Source: Nitzschia sp. pyKryTriq1 (lineage: Eukaryota > Bacillariophyta > Bacillariophyceae > Bacillariales > Bacillariaceae). From it: a stretch of DNA of 64,000 bases. The notes beneath the pieces are model-generated. The model did no database searches and had not been told where the DNA came from. It worked only from the letters and a program-made list of their open reading frames with translations. The stretch spans positions 372,001-436,000 of the forward strand of contig OY101128.1 of assembly GCA_956465555.1 (NCBI GenBank), given 5' to 3'. The translations under genes were made by a program, and so were the position numbers. This document shows positions 21,567-30,719 of this stretch, piece after piece; within the stretch, counting starts at the first letter, position 1, and each line of letters begins with the position of its first letter.

Positions 21567-21879
21567 TGTTGAGAAACGTTCTCATGATGACGTACAACGA
21601 TCGACGTACGGACGATATAGGACTCGACTCGTTACTCAATACTATTACGAGACCGAGGACTATACGTCCAATAAATCAAGAGCTCTGGGCCCAACGAAGC
21701 AAGAGTTAAAGGCCCAACGAAGCACGAGTTAAAGGCCCATGGAAACCATGTGTAACAGGCCCATGGGGCCACCTCGAACATTCATAAAAGCAGAAAGTAG
21801 ACTGATAAAATAGGATCATAATTTGGAAAACGAAACATTCGTAACTCGTACGACTTATCAGACTAGAGACTTCGCAACA
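21567..21879 (+). repeat. 3' LTR of the Ty1/copia fossil
   Basis: Same 313-bp sequence as the 5' LTR, preceded by a purine-rich tract and followed by ACTGCC, which matches the bases flanking the 5' LTR. Confidence 0.9.
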
Positions 21880-22065
21880 ACTGCCCGCGCGCGCGGTAGA
21901 CGTGAACTGCGTTCTCGTAGCTCAATATTTTTTGACACGACAGCGGCCCGGCGACGCATTTTTCGCATGATTGATGATTGATGTAAAAGATGATGATGTA
22001 ACACATCCGCCATCCACAATTCACATGGTCTATTCCACATCTTGCTTATCCATACCATTGAAATA

Positions 22066-23103
22066 ATGTCCTTCCCTCTCTTCACTCATGTTGGCCGCCT
22101 TTTGCAGTTTGTACTGCCCGATTATACCTCGCCGCCTTTTGCGGACGCGTTGCTGGCCACTCCGGTCGCCTTTCGGGACGATGCCACCATTGATGCCATG
22201 CGTGCCACTGATGAGGCGGGAAACTGCACTGTTTCGGCTAGTAGCAGCACCAACATGTTCTGCCAGATTCCCTTTGAACCTGATCCCACAGTCTTTGATC
22301 TTCCATCTAGTAGCAATTCGAGTCCTCTCGGTGTGATTTTGTTCGGTGGAGCTCTGGTCGATCCTCGTGGATATTCCGTCTTGGCAGAACGCTTGACCGA
22401 TCGTTATGGATTGACAGTTGTCGTGCCGGTGTTTGCAGACGACCTGCAGTTTACCTTTGGGGAATGCAATTCTGGACGCTTGGCCTTGGCGCAAGCGGCT
22501 TATCCCGACGTCGAGCAGTGGCTTTTCGTGGGACACTCGTTTGGGGGTGTTGCTGCCATGTCAGATGTTTGGGACGAATTACAGCAGCCCACTTATTCTG
22601 GAACAATTGCTGGTCTGGTCCTTTTGGCCAGTGACGTACAGCCAGAGCTCTGCCCCGGTACATTTATTGATTTCAGTGACAGCGACTTGCCTATGGCCGC
22701 CGTGATTGCAACTGAGGACCAGATTTTGAACCTCACTCGTTGGGAGGAAAACATGCAGTACCTATCCAAGAACCTCACCACATTTGTGAGCATTGAAGGA
22801 GGAAATCACGGTCAGTTTGGAAGTTACAATGACACCCTCCGCACTCCGCTTTTGGGGCAAGTGGACGGTGAACCGACAATTTCTCCAGAAACGCAATGGG
22901 ATTTGATTGTCGAAGCCATTTATGGCGTTGCGCTTCAGTCCGATGTAGAATTGCCCACCCGCATCATCCAGCAGCCAATGTCGCCCACCATGGCTCCAAC
23001 AACAACAACAAGTGGAGCAGCGGGATTATATGACATGACGTCCTTTGCTTGGATGTGTTTGGCACTTGCTTACTGTTCCGCTTCTTTGATGCGAGGAACC
23101 TGA
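22066..23103 (+). CDS. Alpha/beta hydrolase-fold protein
   Basis: 345 residues from MSFPLFTHVGRLLQF, a single exon. The frame is open 8 codons upstream without an ATG. The strand-turn-helix nucleophile elbow is FVGHSFGGVAAM, placing the catalytic serine at S158. VIATEDQI (D218) and GGNHGQFG (H248) complete a plausible Ser-Asp-His triad in the right order. An oxyanion-type VILFGGALVDPRGYS block precedes it, and FADDLQFTFGECNS follows. N-glycosylation sequons (NCT, NLT, NDT) and a C-terminal hydrophobic tail after a Thr-rich linker (APTTTTSG, then SFAWMCLALAYCSASL) suggest a secreted or membrane/GPI-anchored enzyme. Substrate is unknown (esterase or lipase-like). Family length (~250-350) fits. 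Confidence 0.85.
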   Translation: MSFPLFTHVGRLLQFVLPDYTSPPFADALLATPVAFRDDATIDAMRATDEAGNCTVSASSSTNMFCQIPFEPDPTVFDLPSSSNSSPLGVILFGGALVDPRGYSVLAERLTDRYGLTVVVPVFADDLQFTFGECNSGRLALAQAAYPDVEQWLFVGHSFGGVAAMSDVWDELQQPTYSGTIAGLVLLASDVQPELCPGTFIDFSDSDLPMAAVIATEDQILNLTRWEENMQYLSKNLTTFVSIEGGNHGQFGSYNDTLRTPLLGQVDGEPTISPETQWDLIVEAIYGVALQSDVELPTRIIQQPMSPTMAPTTTTSGAAGLYDMTSFAWMCLALAYCSASLMRGT

Positions 23104-23731
23104 GCCCATTACTATTCCTCGGAGGACGAGGAAACCCCTGCTTTGACATAGCACATACCGTATGCTAATTTTCGTAGTAATCGAGCAAGCGGCTCAGCTA
23201 GCTAGAGTACAAGTATTCTATTGTGTACTGTAGCTCATTGACAATCCTCGGAACAGTGGGGCATGGTTGTTGTCGATTGTTGAGATGTTGTTGATACGTA
23301 CCGGTACGAGTAGTATGACGTATGACGACAGACGCCGGCGTTTTAGACGACCGGTCGAATGAATCAAAGAGTATCTTCGACGACAGCGCGTGCGTTCGTG
23401 CGCAATAGAAAAGGACGCTTCGCCCGCTTCTCCGCCGCACAGCTCGCCACGCTCTCACAAAACATACCGAGCGGTACAATAAAAGCAGTACCAAGTACCA
23501 TAGGTACCAGGATCAAACATCACACCGCAATGCATTATGCGATCCGCAATTAGTCGAAACAATTCGCCACCATCTTGTTAATCGAAAGTTCACGAAGAAG
23601 AAGCAAATTGAACTATGAAGCAAGGAGTTATATTTTTATTCCTACCAAGAGTTTATGGCTTGCTGAAGTTCAATCTGTGAACTTATCAAACACACAAACA
23701 CAACTTTCGACAATAGTAGTTACACTCCACT
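23104..23731. other. Intergenic region
   Basis: About 630 bp without a supported gene. It contains a GTAC patch (TACGTACCGGTACGAG) at ~23295, the 25-bp dispersed repeat at 23353-23377, and GTACCAAGTACC at ~23490. Confidence 0.5.
23353..23377. promoter_or_regulatory. 25-bp dispersed repeat upstream of a gene (copy 2)
   Basis: Exact repeat of 20334-20358, ~355 bp upstream of the start codon at 23732. Confidence 0.4.
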
Positions 23732-24908
23732 ATGATGATGATAATGAATGCACCCAAGAAAGCAGAAAACGACCTGTTGTTGCCCAACAAGCCCAAATTC
23801 CGAAGCATGAACAAGCGGGTCGCGTCCATCCTGGGCATACCCTCCAGTGAAAGCGTCGTCGATCTGAATCAAGATATTCAGATTTCGATTCAACCTGAAG
23901 TCTTTCGATTCTATGCCTACATCTTCTTTTGGGTCATGGCCTTGATTGCCACGCTGGTGACAGAATTCATCACAGCCGACTATTTGATGCAAGGTGTCGA
24001 CGATGGAGAACCGGCATGTCCACCCTTTGAACGTTTTGATGGTAAAGGTTTTGACATTCACACGGAATCTCATCTCATTGACTCTTTTGGGTTCAATAAT
24101 GTACGTGCAATTTACTCTTCTTGTCGCCCCGTCGTCATGATTTTGAACTGTGGGTCTAGTTTCCTTTGCGCTGTCTCATCTTCTCACACGACACATTATC
24201 TCTATTGCTACTTGCGCATTCCAGATTTGTTCCAACTGGGATTATTCTCCGTCTCGTGAGATTACCGCGATGGTCTATCCCATTTTCGAGTACACACTTT
24301 TGCTCTATGTCGTGGCAGACTTTGTCACGGTGGCCTTGACCTTCAAGAAGGGGATTGTCTCCCAACGATACTGGACCGTGGCAAAATGCTTGTTTCCAAT
24401 TATGATAATCCTCTGCTCCTGGTTCCAAATGTGTTTTGTGATTTTGGCCTACAAAAGTATGAGAGGTCATACGGCCGGATTCTTGGGACTCCAATTGGTC
24501 TTGATGATGGTGGCATGCCTCAATGTTTGGTACATTGTCGAAACAAGAATCGGATATTCCTTTTTGGGAGGACGCCGGGGAACGCATATTTGTGCTTGGC
24601 TCTATCTAGTATGTGACTTGACCATCAGCATGCTCAAATTTGGATCGGACGCTCGGGTGGTCTTGGGATATAAATATCCCGCTTGGGGATTCGCTGTAGC
24701 TTTTGGAGACGTGATGGTAGGACAGGTCGTGGATGTGATTTGGATCCTATTCAATGCCATTTTGCCTTTGATCATCTCGTATGTCAGATCTAAATCCGAA
24801 CAGCCACTGGATATTACGATCGACATGAAACCTCCCAAGTTTGTACTACGACAACTTCAAGAGGAAGATGATTTGGCTAACACTGTTGCTAATGAAACGA
24901 GCGAGTAG
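23732..24908 (+). CDS. Six-TM membrane protein of unknown function, 2 exons
   Basis: Exon 1 23732-24100 and exon 2 24225-24908 join in phase 0 across a 124-bp intron (GTACGT...TTCCAG), giving 350 residues and the junction FGFNN-ICSNWDYSPSRE. Hydrophobic segments at about 60-82, 140-162, 175-199, 208-229, 243-262 and 287-310 predict six membrane helices. A ~55-residue loop containing Cys residues lies between the first two. The ends are charged and look cytosolic. I do not recognise the family. The spread of helices and the polar loop are compatible with a receptor-like or transporter-like protein, but no signature is seen. Without the intron the first frame ends early inside intronic sequence, which supports splicing. 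MNAPKKAEND is an alternative start at residue 5. Confidence 0.8.
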
Positions 24909-25210
24909 CCACTCGAGGATGCGGAATAGTAGAAAGGGCTCAAGAGACCTAAAATCCTCTTTTCATGCTATCCTCTGAACACACAGAAACGTTTACGACC
25001 GAAGTCTATTCCAGACCAATTACCAGAAGAAATTAGTCTTCTACAATGGCGATCTCTACTTCTAATCTTTGGATCTATGGAGATATTTCTATAGGGTTTG
25101 GGTTTTATTGTGAGACCGCGGCCACGTGTGCGCAGTGTTGTTCAATGCCATGTCTGTACGACAAGGACTGATAGGCTGGTGAGCATCCTGACAAAACCAG
25201 GAAAGAAAAC
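24909..25210. other. Convergent intergenic spacer
   Basis: About 300 bp between two convergent stops. No feature is recognised. Confidence 0.5.
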
Positions 25211-27253
25211 TCACGATCCCCCAGCAACGGAGATCGCTCCCATACCAGTCAAGACGGATGACATATTTCCTATTTCCTCTCCACTTGCAAATCCGGCAGC
25301 CTGCTTAGCCATCGAGGAGCCGCTGTCTTCGTCATCCCTGATTGGAACAGTTTCCAATTGCTCCTTTGACGTTTTCTCTGGAGCAGGGGCAATGCGCTTC
25401 TTATTTTGTGACTGTCGAAACCGGATTTGCGGTACGGTATTCGCGTCCAGTCGACTCTGGTTCACCGAGGTCAAAACAGGCTTCATGAACGCTGGAACAC
25501 TGGCCTTTTGAGTAGTGTTGACTGTCATTTGATTCGACCGCGAAAATTTAAGAAGGTAGAACTCTCGAGACTTTCGACTTTCATCGTCAAAGTTCATTTG
25601 GACAGCATCGGCATCAGAAGCACCTGATGCCATGGACAGATCCCGGGCCCATGACGTGTGTTGAATACAAACCATCCGTAATTTCTCCGGGTCTTCGCGA
25701 TGGAATAATTTCTGGCGACGCTGTTCCTCCAGGACTGCTTTCAGTGCAGCCTTGACATTGTTTTGCCGTTGTCTCCCCTCATCAATCGAAGCGATATGCT
25801 CCAGACCCCGGCGAGAATGACCAAATTTGTGCCACCACTTGTCCCTGGTCTCTTCATATTCTCTCTTTGCATCCAAGTTCCCTTTGGAAAAGGCTGCATG
25901 CCGTTCCGCTAAAGAATAAGCGTTGCTGAGTGTCGATTGCTTGTCCTTGTTGGGAGTCTGCCATGATTGATTGGTAGCCAACCATATCTCGCTTCCACCC
26001 TCCAGCATAGCCTTGGTGATCATTCGACCGGTCTTGCGGAATTCTTCATAATCCGATCGTTGCCACCATATTTCACTCTTTTCTTTTTCGTCCATATCCT
26101 TCTGACTTTTCACTGTAAGGACACGTGCCATGGGTGAGAATTCCACATGGAGATTCTTTTTTGGCTTGGAGTTCGTCTCATACGAAGGAAAGAGTGACCG
26201 GCGCTGCTTCACCTTGCCGTCGGCGGAACTTGCACCCGCCGCCGCAAGATCTTTGAGGTTTAGTCGGCTCAGAGTCGAAGTTTGTTTCAGAATCCCCCTT
26301 TTCTGGGCACCGTTCTCAGGTGTGATGATGCCATTGAGTAGACCCTTGCCGGTTGCTTTCAAGTTAGCCCGGTCGGCGCCGCCGCCTGTGCCAGGATTCT
26401 CAGTGTTGCCACCGCCAGTGGGATTCGGCTCGGTACTTTTCGCATCCGGCTGCGCCAGTCGCAGCCTTGCCAGCACCGCTTGCCGATCCTTGTCCGACAG
26501 CCTTTCCCCAAACACATCGCTACCAGTCGAGGTCTCATCCTCGTCCTTGGAACCACTGCGCGAGACTATTGATGACCTCGAACTATTCCTTTCGATTTCT
26601 AACATCGGACCCTTTTGGTCTTGAAGCTCGCTTTCAGCGTGTCCTTCCTTATTATTTGTCGGAGAACTATCCGCAAACCATGGAAACAAACAACACCAAA
26701 AGGGCTGCTCGCTTTGTTTCTTTTCGCCCAGTATAGTGGCTGTCATCCCGGAGTATGCGGAATAATCGCCATAGTGTTCGTATTCGCTGTAATCGTGCGA
26801 GAAACCAGGATAGCTACCGTGCGCAGCAGCAGCAGCAGCAGTAGTGCTGTTATTGGCTGTGGTCTTTGCTCCTTCCCCCGATGCCCTACTGGACGCCGTG
26901 TCTGTATTCACCGAATCATCGGCCTCTCCTATCGTTTCTCCGGCAGCACCGGCACCAGCTAATAAGCTACCAGCCGGTCTGCGAATACTGTCTTCCAGAT
27001 CTTCTTGGGCGGGATCATTACGATCATGATAATAATCGTCCTCTTCTTCCTGCGCTTCCTTCTCCTCCGCCTCGAGAGCGGCCTCCAGAGTCGCAATCTC
27101 GTGAGTGGATAACCGCATTACCAAGGTTTCTCCCTCACCATCTTCGAGCTTGACCTCCCCCTCTCTACTATTATTCTCGTCTTCACTTTCTTTCTGATGC
27201 TGGACCATCTCGGCCAGATTGATCATGGAATCTTTCGCGAGTCCTAACGGCAT
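25211..27253 (-). CDS. Conserved uncharacterised stramenopile protein
   Basis: A single-exon 680-residue protein. The first ~370 residues are acidic and low-complexity (LEAEEKEAQEEEDDYYH, polyAla, Ser/Thr). A conserved-looking domain spans about 375-600: HVEFSPMARVLTVKS, EKSEIWWQRSDYEEFRKTGR, GHSRRGLEHIASIDEG, NNVKAALKAVLEEQRRQK, LRMVCIQHTSWARDLSMASG and DADAVQMNFD. From memory this block is recurrent in diatom genomes and has no known biochemical function. Its Arg/Trp-rich helical look could suit a protein-interaction role. The C-terminus is basic then Gly/Ala-rich. The start is at the first ATG of the open frame. Its 5' flank contains the GGAT microsatellite. Confidence 0.85.
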   Translation of the reverse strand: MPLGLAKDSMINLAEMVQHQKESEDENNSREGEVKLEDGEGETLVMRLSTHEIATLEAALEAEEKEAQEEEDDYYHDRNDPAQEDLEDSIRRPAGSLLAGAGAAGETIGEADDSVNTDTASSRASGEGAKTTANNSTTAAAAAAHGSYPGFSHDYSEYEHYGDYSAYSGMTATILGEKKQSEQPFWCCLFPWFADSSPTNNKEGHAESELQDQKGPMLEIERNSSRSSIVSRSGSKDEDETSTGSDVFGERLSDKDRQAVLARLRLAQPDAKSTEPNPTGGGNTENPGTGGGADRANLKATGKGLLNGIITPENGAQKRGILKQTSTLSRLNLKDLAAAGASSADGKVKQRRSLFPSYETNSKPKKNLHVEFSPMARVLTVKSQKDMDEKEKSEIWWQRSDYEEFRKTGRMITKAMLEGGSEIWLATNQSWQTPNKDKQSTLSNAYSLAERHAAFSKGNLDAKREYEETRDKWWHKFGHSRRGLEHIASIDEGRQRQNNVKAALKAVLEEQRRQKLFHREDPEKLRMVCIQHTSWARDLSMASGASDADAVQMNFDDESRKSREFYLLKFSRSNQMTVNTTQKASVPAFMKPVLTSVNQSRLDANTVPQIRFRQSQNKKRIAPAPEKTSKEQLETVPIRDDEDSGSSMAKQAAGFASGEEIGNMSSVLTGMGAISVAGGS

Positions 27254-27360
27254 GGTGACGTCGTGTTGTTAATAAAGAATATGGAAGGGAAGAGAACAAA
27301 GCGGTACGTCCACTAAACCGTGGGTAGTACTGTAAGTAGTTCACAATAAAGCACCGGCCT

Positions 27361-27414
27361 TGGATGGATGGATGGATGGATGGATGGATGGATGGATGGA
27401 TGGATGGATGGATG
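27361..27414. repeat. (TGGA)n microsatellite
   Basis: About 13 perfect copies of TGGA, ~110 bp upstream of the start codon of the minus-strand gene ending at 27253. Length polymorphism is likely. Confidence 0.95.
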
Positions 27415-28698
27415 AGTCGATCGGAAGACGACGAGCGAGCGAGCGATGGATTCTTTCTTGAGGAATTTCTTCACACTCAAGAAAACAGAAGCCCTGCTTT
27501 TGGAAACAGAACGTTGCTTGCTTCCGTAGTAAATAGGTAGCAGCAGCGGCAGTTCACTTCGTACCCGAACGCCTCAAAATATACAATACACTTCGTGCAA
27601 ATGATAAATATACAGGATCCCGCACAGGTGCTCCAACTTTCCAAAATAGGTGCGCAGGAAGAATGGATCAGACGTTCTTCGCAACGAAAAAGGATGGGTG
27701 CACTGGTGGCCTTCTCGTTAACGCTCCTCTCTCCAAACAAATAACAACAACGGAGCCCGTTGGATTACTCTTTATGATAACAAGCAATGGCAGGCAGGCA
27801 GGCAGGCATGCAATTGTCGTACTCCGTAGTTGCTGCTCGCGCTGACAGTAGTTGTTATAGTGTTGTATTTGTTGTTGTTGTTGTTTGTTGTTGTTGTTTT
27901 GCTGTTTCAGTACGTGCCGTTAGTCTTATTAAAGGACAAACCACACACGCACCACACCCCACGGTACCGCCCGGTAGTACAGAACATACATACCGGTACA
28001 GTACCAGGTAACTGTGACGGCCGAACCCCCGACCGCACAAGAAAATGGGGGGGGAAACGGCACAAGAGGAGGGGAAAAAAGAAAGGGAAAAGAAAAAGGA
28101 AAAAGGGGGACCTGTGAGAATTCCAAAGCCGGATTCCCTCCGAAGAACAGGAAGTCGGACTTCAAGGAACGAGGGGAAGAGAACATGACCTAAGTGATCG
28201 TAAAAGCTCAAGAGGGGCAAGACATGGGAATTACATATTGGAAATCAATGGGCAATTGCTAAATCGCTCAATAACGTTGTCTCTTTTCATATTATTTTCT
28301 TCGACTTCGACTTTGCTTTATCCAATCGCTTACAGCAGTACGTGTACAGTGTCGGTACGCAGCGGGTGTGTACACAGCAGGTACTGTACCGGTACGTATC
28401 ATACCAGGGGTACAGTACACTGCTCCTACCGGTGCAGTACCGCGGTACAGTACGTACAAGATCTTTGGTCATCGGCGCTTTCGCACGATGATTGTTGTGC
28501 GTCGGCGATCTTTCTCTTTCAAACAAACTTTTGTCCGCTCATTCTGTTATCGACTCAAGAACACACAACAACATCGTACCCTCATCTTCCGGTACCAGTA
28601 GTTGCATCTCTACCGTACCAATTTTCTTTATTTTGTCACAGAATAAAATAGTGGTAAGTACTGTAGTTGGAGACCGCTCCTTCGGTCTCTTTTGCATT

Positions 28699-28776
28699 CT
28701 GTACCAGAATATTTCCTGGTACAGAATCGTCCGTAGACCGAGGCGTAGACAAAACTGTACCAGGAAATATTCTGGT
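28699..28776. repeat. Inverted repeat capable of a hairpin or cruciform
   Basis: The left arm (28703-28724, ending TTTCCTGGTACAG) is the reverse complement of 28755-28776 (CTGTACCAGGAAATATTCTG followed by GT). The arms match over 22 bp with a ~30-bp loop. Each arm is itself partly palindromic (GTACCAG...CTGGTAC), so alternative foldings exist. Confidence 0.85.
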
Positions 28777-28868
28777 GCGACACATCACTTCTTTTCGCTC
28801 TTTTTCCTCTTCGTCGACACTAACACTACTGTACTGTTGCGTCTGTTCTACAGGTATTATACTATGTA

Positions 28869-29795
28869 TCAATAAATTTGCATGTGTTGGCGTCTTGGGC
28901 ATGCTGCATCATGTGGTGGCTTGCCGCATCGTTTCGTCCCACTAGACTTGTCGATGAGATAAGTTTGGTACGATCTGCAATAAAGCCGATCGCCGACGAG
29001 GAAACAACAATCATCTGGGCGACGCCGATGGAACCACCTTCTGTTGACCGGCAGAGGTGGTGGCCGTGCTGGATTCGTCATATGAGGTGTTAGAGGCGGT
29101 GGGGGATAGGAAGCTGGAGGCGGCGGTGGGGGATAGGAAGCTGGAGGCGGCGGTGGGGGATACGAAGCTGGAGGCGGCGGTGGGGGATACGAAGCTGGAG
29201 GCGGCGGTGGGGGATTTGGCAATAGTGGTGGCGCTGGGTTTGGAGGATTTGGCAATCGCGGTGGATTCGGAATTGGAGGCGGTGTTTGTGCTGGCTGGAT
29301 TAGTGGTGGCAGCGTTGGATCTTCATTCGGTGCTGGCTGGCGATGAGTACTACTAGTTGATCGATGCCAAAAAGCATCACATTCGATGCAGTGGCAGCAC
29401 TTGTCTCGGCTTGTGGGGCTTGCCTTGGCATTTCTTAGTAGTTGTCCCTCTAGGTACTTTGTTAGGAAGACCTCTCCGTTGTTGGAGGACGGGGGCTTCG
29501 TGACGTTCGCGAAGACTGGCGGAAGATTCAAGGCAGAAGCCTTGGCGTTTATGTGGTCCAGTAGACTGTGGTCCAAATGTTCAGGTACGTCACAGAAATC
29601 AATCGGAATATCACTTTCTTCAACACCTTTTCTTCGTCGCTCATCATTTTTGAATTTGTGTCGCATCTTCACGTTGTACTCGCAGGTCCCTCCCAGCGTG
29701 ATAGTATCAAAGAGGAGTTGGCCCATGCCAGTGTTCCCGAGGTGTCGTAGCAGAAGTGTCCTTTGGCTTGCGTGTCTCGAAAGTCGAAAGAACAT
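28869..29795 (-). CDS. ORF B of a two-ORF module: Cys/His and proline-repeat protein, unknown family
   Basis: 308 residues from an ATG at 29795, overlapping the end of ORF A (29707-30489) by 89 nt in the +1 frame. The first ~110 residues look folded (HLGNTGMGQLLFDTITLGG, CEYNVKMRHKFKNDERRRKG, IPIDFCDVPEHLDHSLLDHI, KASALNLPPVFANVTKPP). A Cys/His patch CCHCIECDAFWHR follows. Then comes a long proline region with four 9-residue units (PPPPPPASY) from 27-bp DNA repeats. The C-terminal part is CCFLVGDRLYCRS and KRCGKPPHDAACP, possibly zinc-binding. The overlap suggests coupled translation, +1 frameshifting, or a decayed single ORF. I do not recognise the family. A DNA-transposon or repeat-associated gene is plausible because part of it is duplicated next door. 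Confidence 0.55.
   Translation of the reverse strand: MFFRLSRHASQRTLLLRHLGNTGMGQLLFDTITLGGTCEYNVKMRHKFKNDERRRKGVEESDIPIDFCDVPEHLDHSLLDHINAKASALNLPPVFANVTKPPSSNNGEVFLTKYLEGQLLRNAKASPTSRDKCCHCIECDAFWHRSTSSTHRQPAPNEDPTLPPLIQPAQTPPPIPNPPRLPNPPNPAPPLLPNPPPPPPASYPPPPPPASYPPPPPPASYPPPPPPASYPPPPLTPHMTNPARPPPLPVNRRWFHRRRPDDCCFLVGDRLYCRSYQTYLIDKSSGTKRCGKPPHDAACPRRQHMQIY
29093..29218. repeat. 27-bp tandem repeats
   Basis: Four units plus a partial, spaced exactly 27 bp (GATAGG/GATACG at 29105, 29132, 29159, 29186). They encode the PPPPPPASY repeats of ORF B on the minus strand. Both strands stay open through the repeat, so plus-strand frames here are shadows. Confidence 0.9.
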
Positions 29796-30719
29796 AATCG
29801 ATCAATAAACCAAGCGCTGCTGGGTACCTCCTTCCTTTCGCCCATTGGTAGTCTTCATTTGCATTCATTTTATTTATTCGCGCGTCCAATTCTTGCCGCA
29901 GGTTTTTAGGATCCGCCAAGTTACTCTTACTCGCCGTTGTACCAAGACTCCTCAGTGCTGTGTGGCCCATGGCGCGGCTCGATGTGAGTTTTGCAAAGAA
30001 GCCACTAGTAGCGCCGTGGCCAGGTGGGGCTTGCACCGGTACAATCGGAGCCTTATTTAGAGCAGAAATTCGTCGTGATTCTTTCATCACAAAGACAGAA
30101 TATTCTGACATTCCTTTCGTTTTTCTGTTGTGCTGACAACTTTTATGGTGGGCTCGCTTTGGGACACGTTTGACCTCACGACCGGCCAGCAAATTTTGTT
30201 TTTTGGCATCACAAACGAAACAGACAGCAGGAGCAGAACCATCAATAGTTCTATCTTTGTATGTATACTTCACTTTTGGTCGTGTCCCTCGCTTCTTGCA
30301 GGACTTTACAGAGCCATTTCGTCTCTGAGATTGGCAACCCATGATTCGGTCGTTGTTAGTTATTGTTGTACCGGTAGTACTAGCAACTACTACTTGTGGT
30401 TGCTTCTGTTGCTGCACCGATGGAGGCAGATGCCCCCTTGGGCGCTGCAGATAAGGGTTTACTACTCTCATGGTTGATGAGACAATCATTGTCACAAATT
30501 TTATGAGTTTGGAATCTTGGAATGATTATTAGGAGGGCAACGAAAGATGTGAAAGCATTGGTTTGGGGGTCGGAGCCTTGGTTTGTGAGAAAGAATAACA
30601 TGGAGCCGGGCTTCGGAGTCAAAAATGGCGCGGAGTCATTGATGCAGAGTCTCTAAGTGATAAAGACTTTGTAAAGACACACGTAAAGACATCAGTACTT
30701 ATAGACACACATGTAATGA
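29464..30719. repeat. 1,256-bp tandem duplication, left copy
   Basis: Begins AGGAAGACCTCTCCG at 29464 and ends ACACACATGTAATGA. It is repeated immediately to the right. The encoded peptides on both strands are identical between copies over every frame examined, so the copies are essentially identical. Confidence 0.93.
29707..30489 (-). CDS. ORF A of a two-ORF module (left copy)
   Basis: 260 residues from MIVSSTMRVVNPYLQRP. It is basic and contains KSCKKRGTRPKVKYTYKDRT, then a candidate zinc-binding patch: CFVCDAKKQNLL (C-x2-C) followed by RAHHKSCQHNRKTKG (H-H-x2-C ... H). It continues with SEYSVFVMKESRRISALNKA and GFFAKLTSSRAMGHTALRSL, then DPKNLRQELDARINKMNANE and GRRYPAALGLLIDYVL. It overlaps ORF B. 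The layout (basic N-terminus, CCHC-like knuckle, helical part) would suit a nucleic-acid-binding protein of a mobile element, but no transposase, integrase or polymerase motif is seen. The right copy (30963-31745) encodes the same protein. Confidence 0.6.
   Translation of the reverse strand: MIVSSTMRVVNPYLQRPRGHLPPSVQQQKQPQVVVASTTGTTITNNDRIMGCQSQRRNGSVKSCKKRGTRPKVKYTYKDRTIDGSAPAVCFVCDAKKQNLLAGREVKRVPKRAHHKSCQHNRKTKGMSEYSVFVMKESRRISALNKAPIVPVQAPPGHGATSGFFAKLTSSRAMGHTALRSLGTTASKSNLADPKNLRQELDARINKMNANEDYQWAKGRRYPAALGLLIDYVLSTFETRKPKDTSATTPREHWHGPTPL

Larger units (their letters stand above)
20373..21879 (+). mobile_element. Ty1/copia-type LTR retrotransposon fossil, broken, very young
   Basis: Two 313-bp LTRs (20373-20685 and 21567-21879), apparently identical, both TG...CA, bound a short interior. 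ACTGCC is found directly before the first and after the second LTR and looks like the target-site duplication. A primer-binding-like site (TTGGTACTAAAGC) follows LTR 1. A purine run (AAGGGAGGA) precedes LTR 2. The interior keeps a gag-like part (20813-21259) and the terminal part of pol with RNase H character (about 21225-21533, RTKHIDMKTRWI). The remainder of pol is absent, so the copy is clearly broken, with at least one large loss. Identical LTRs and an intact duplication imply a very recent insertion, probably mobilised by a related element elsewhere. Confidence 0.9.
27254..28868. other. Intergenic region with microsatellite and strong inverted repeat
   Basis: About 1.6 kb with no supported gene. 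It contains a TGGA microsatellite (27361-27414), a GTT-rich run near 27870-27900 and an A/G-rich run at 28045-28110. A GTAC palindrome cluster lies at 28335-28460, and a 22-bp inverted repeat at 28699-28776. Confidence 0.55.

Noticed and set aside
29057-29356. Plus-strand ORF with repeated LEAAVGD units
   Set aside because: Antisense reading of the 27-bp repeats that encode PPPPPPASY on the minus strand; the protein-like blocks of ORF B flank the repeat on that strand.
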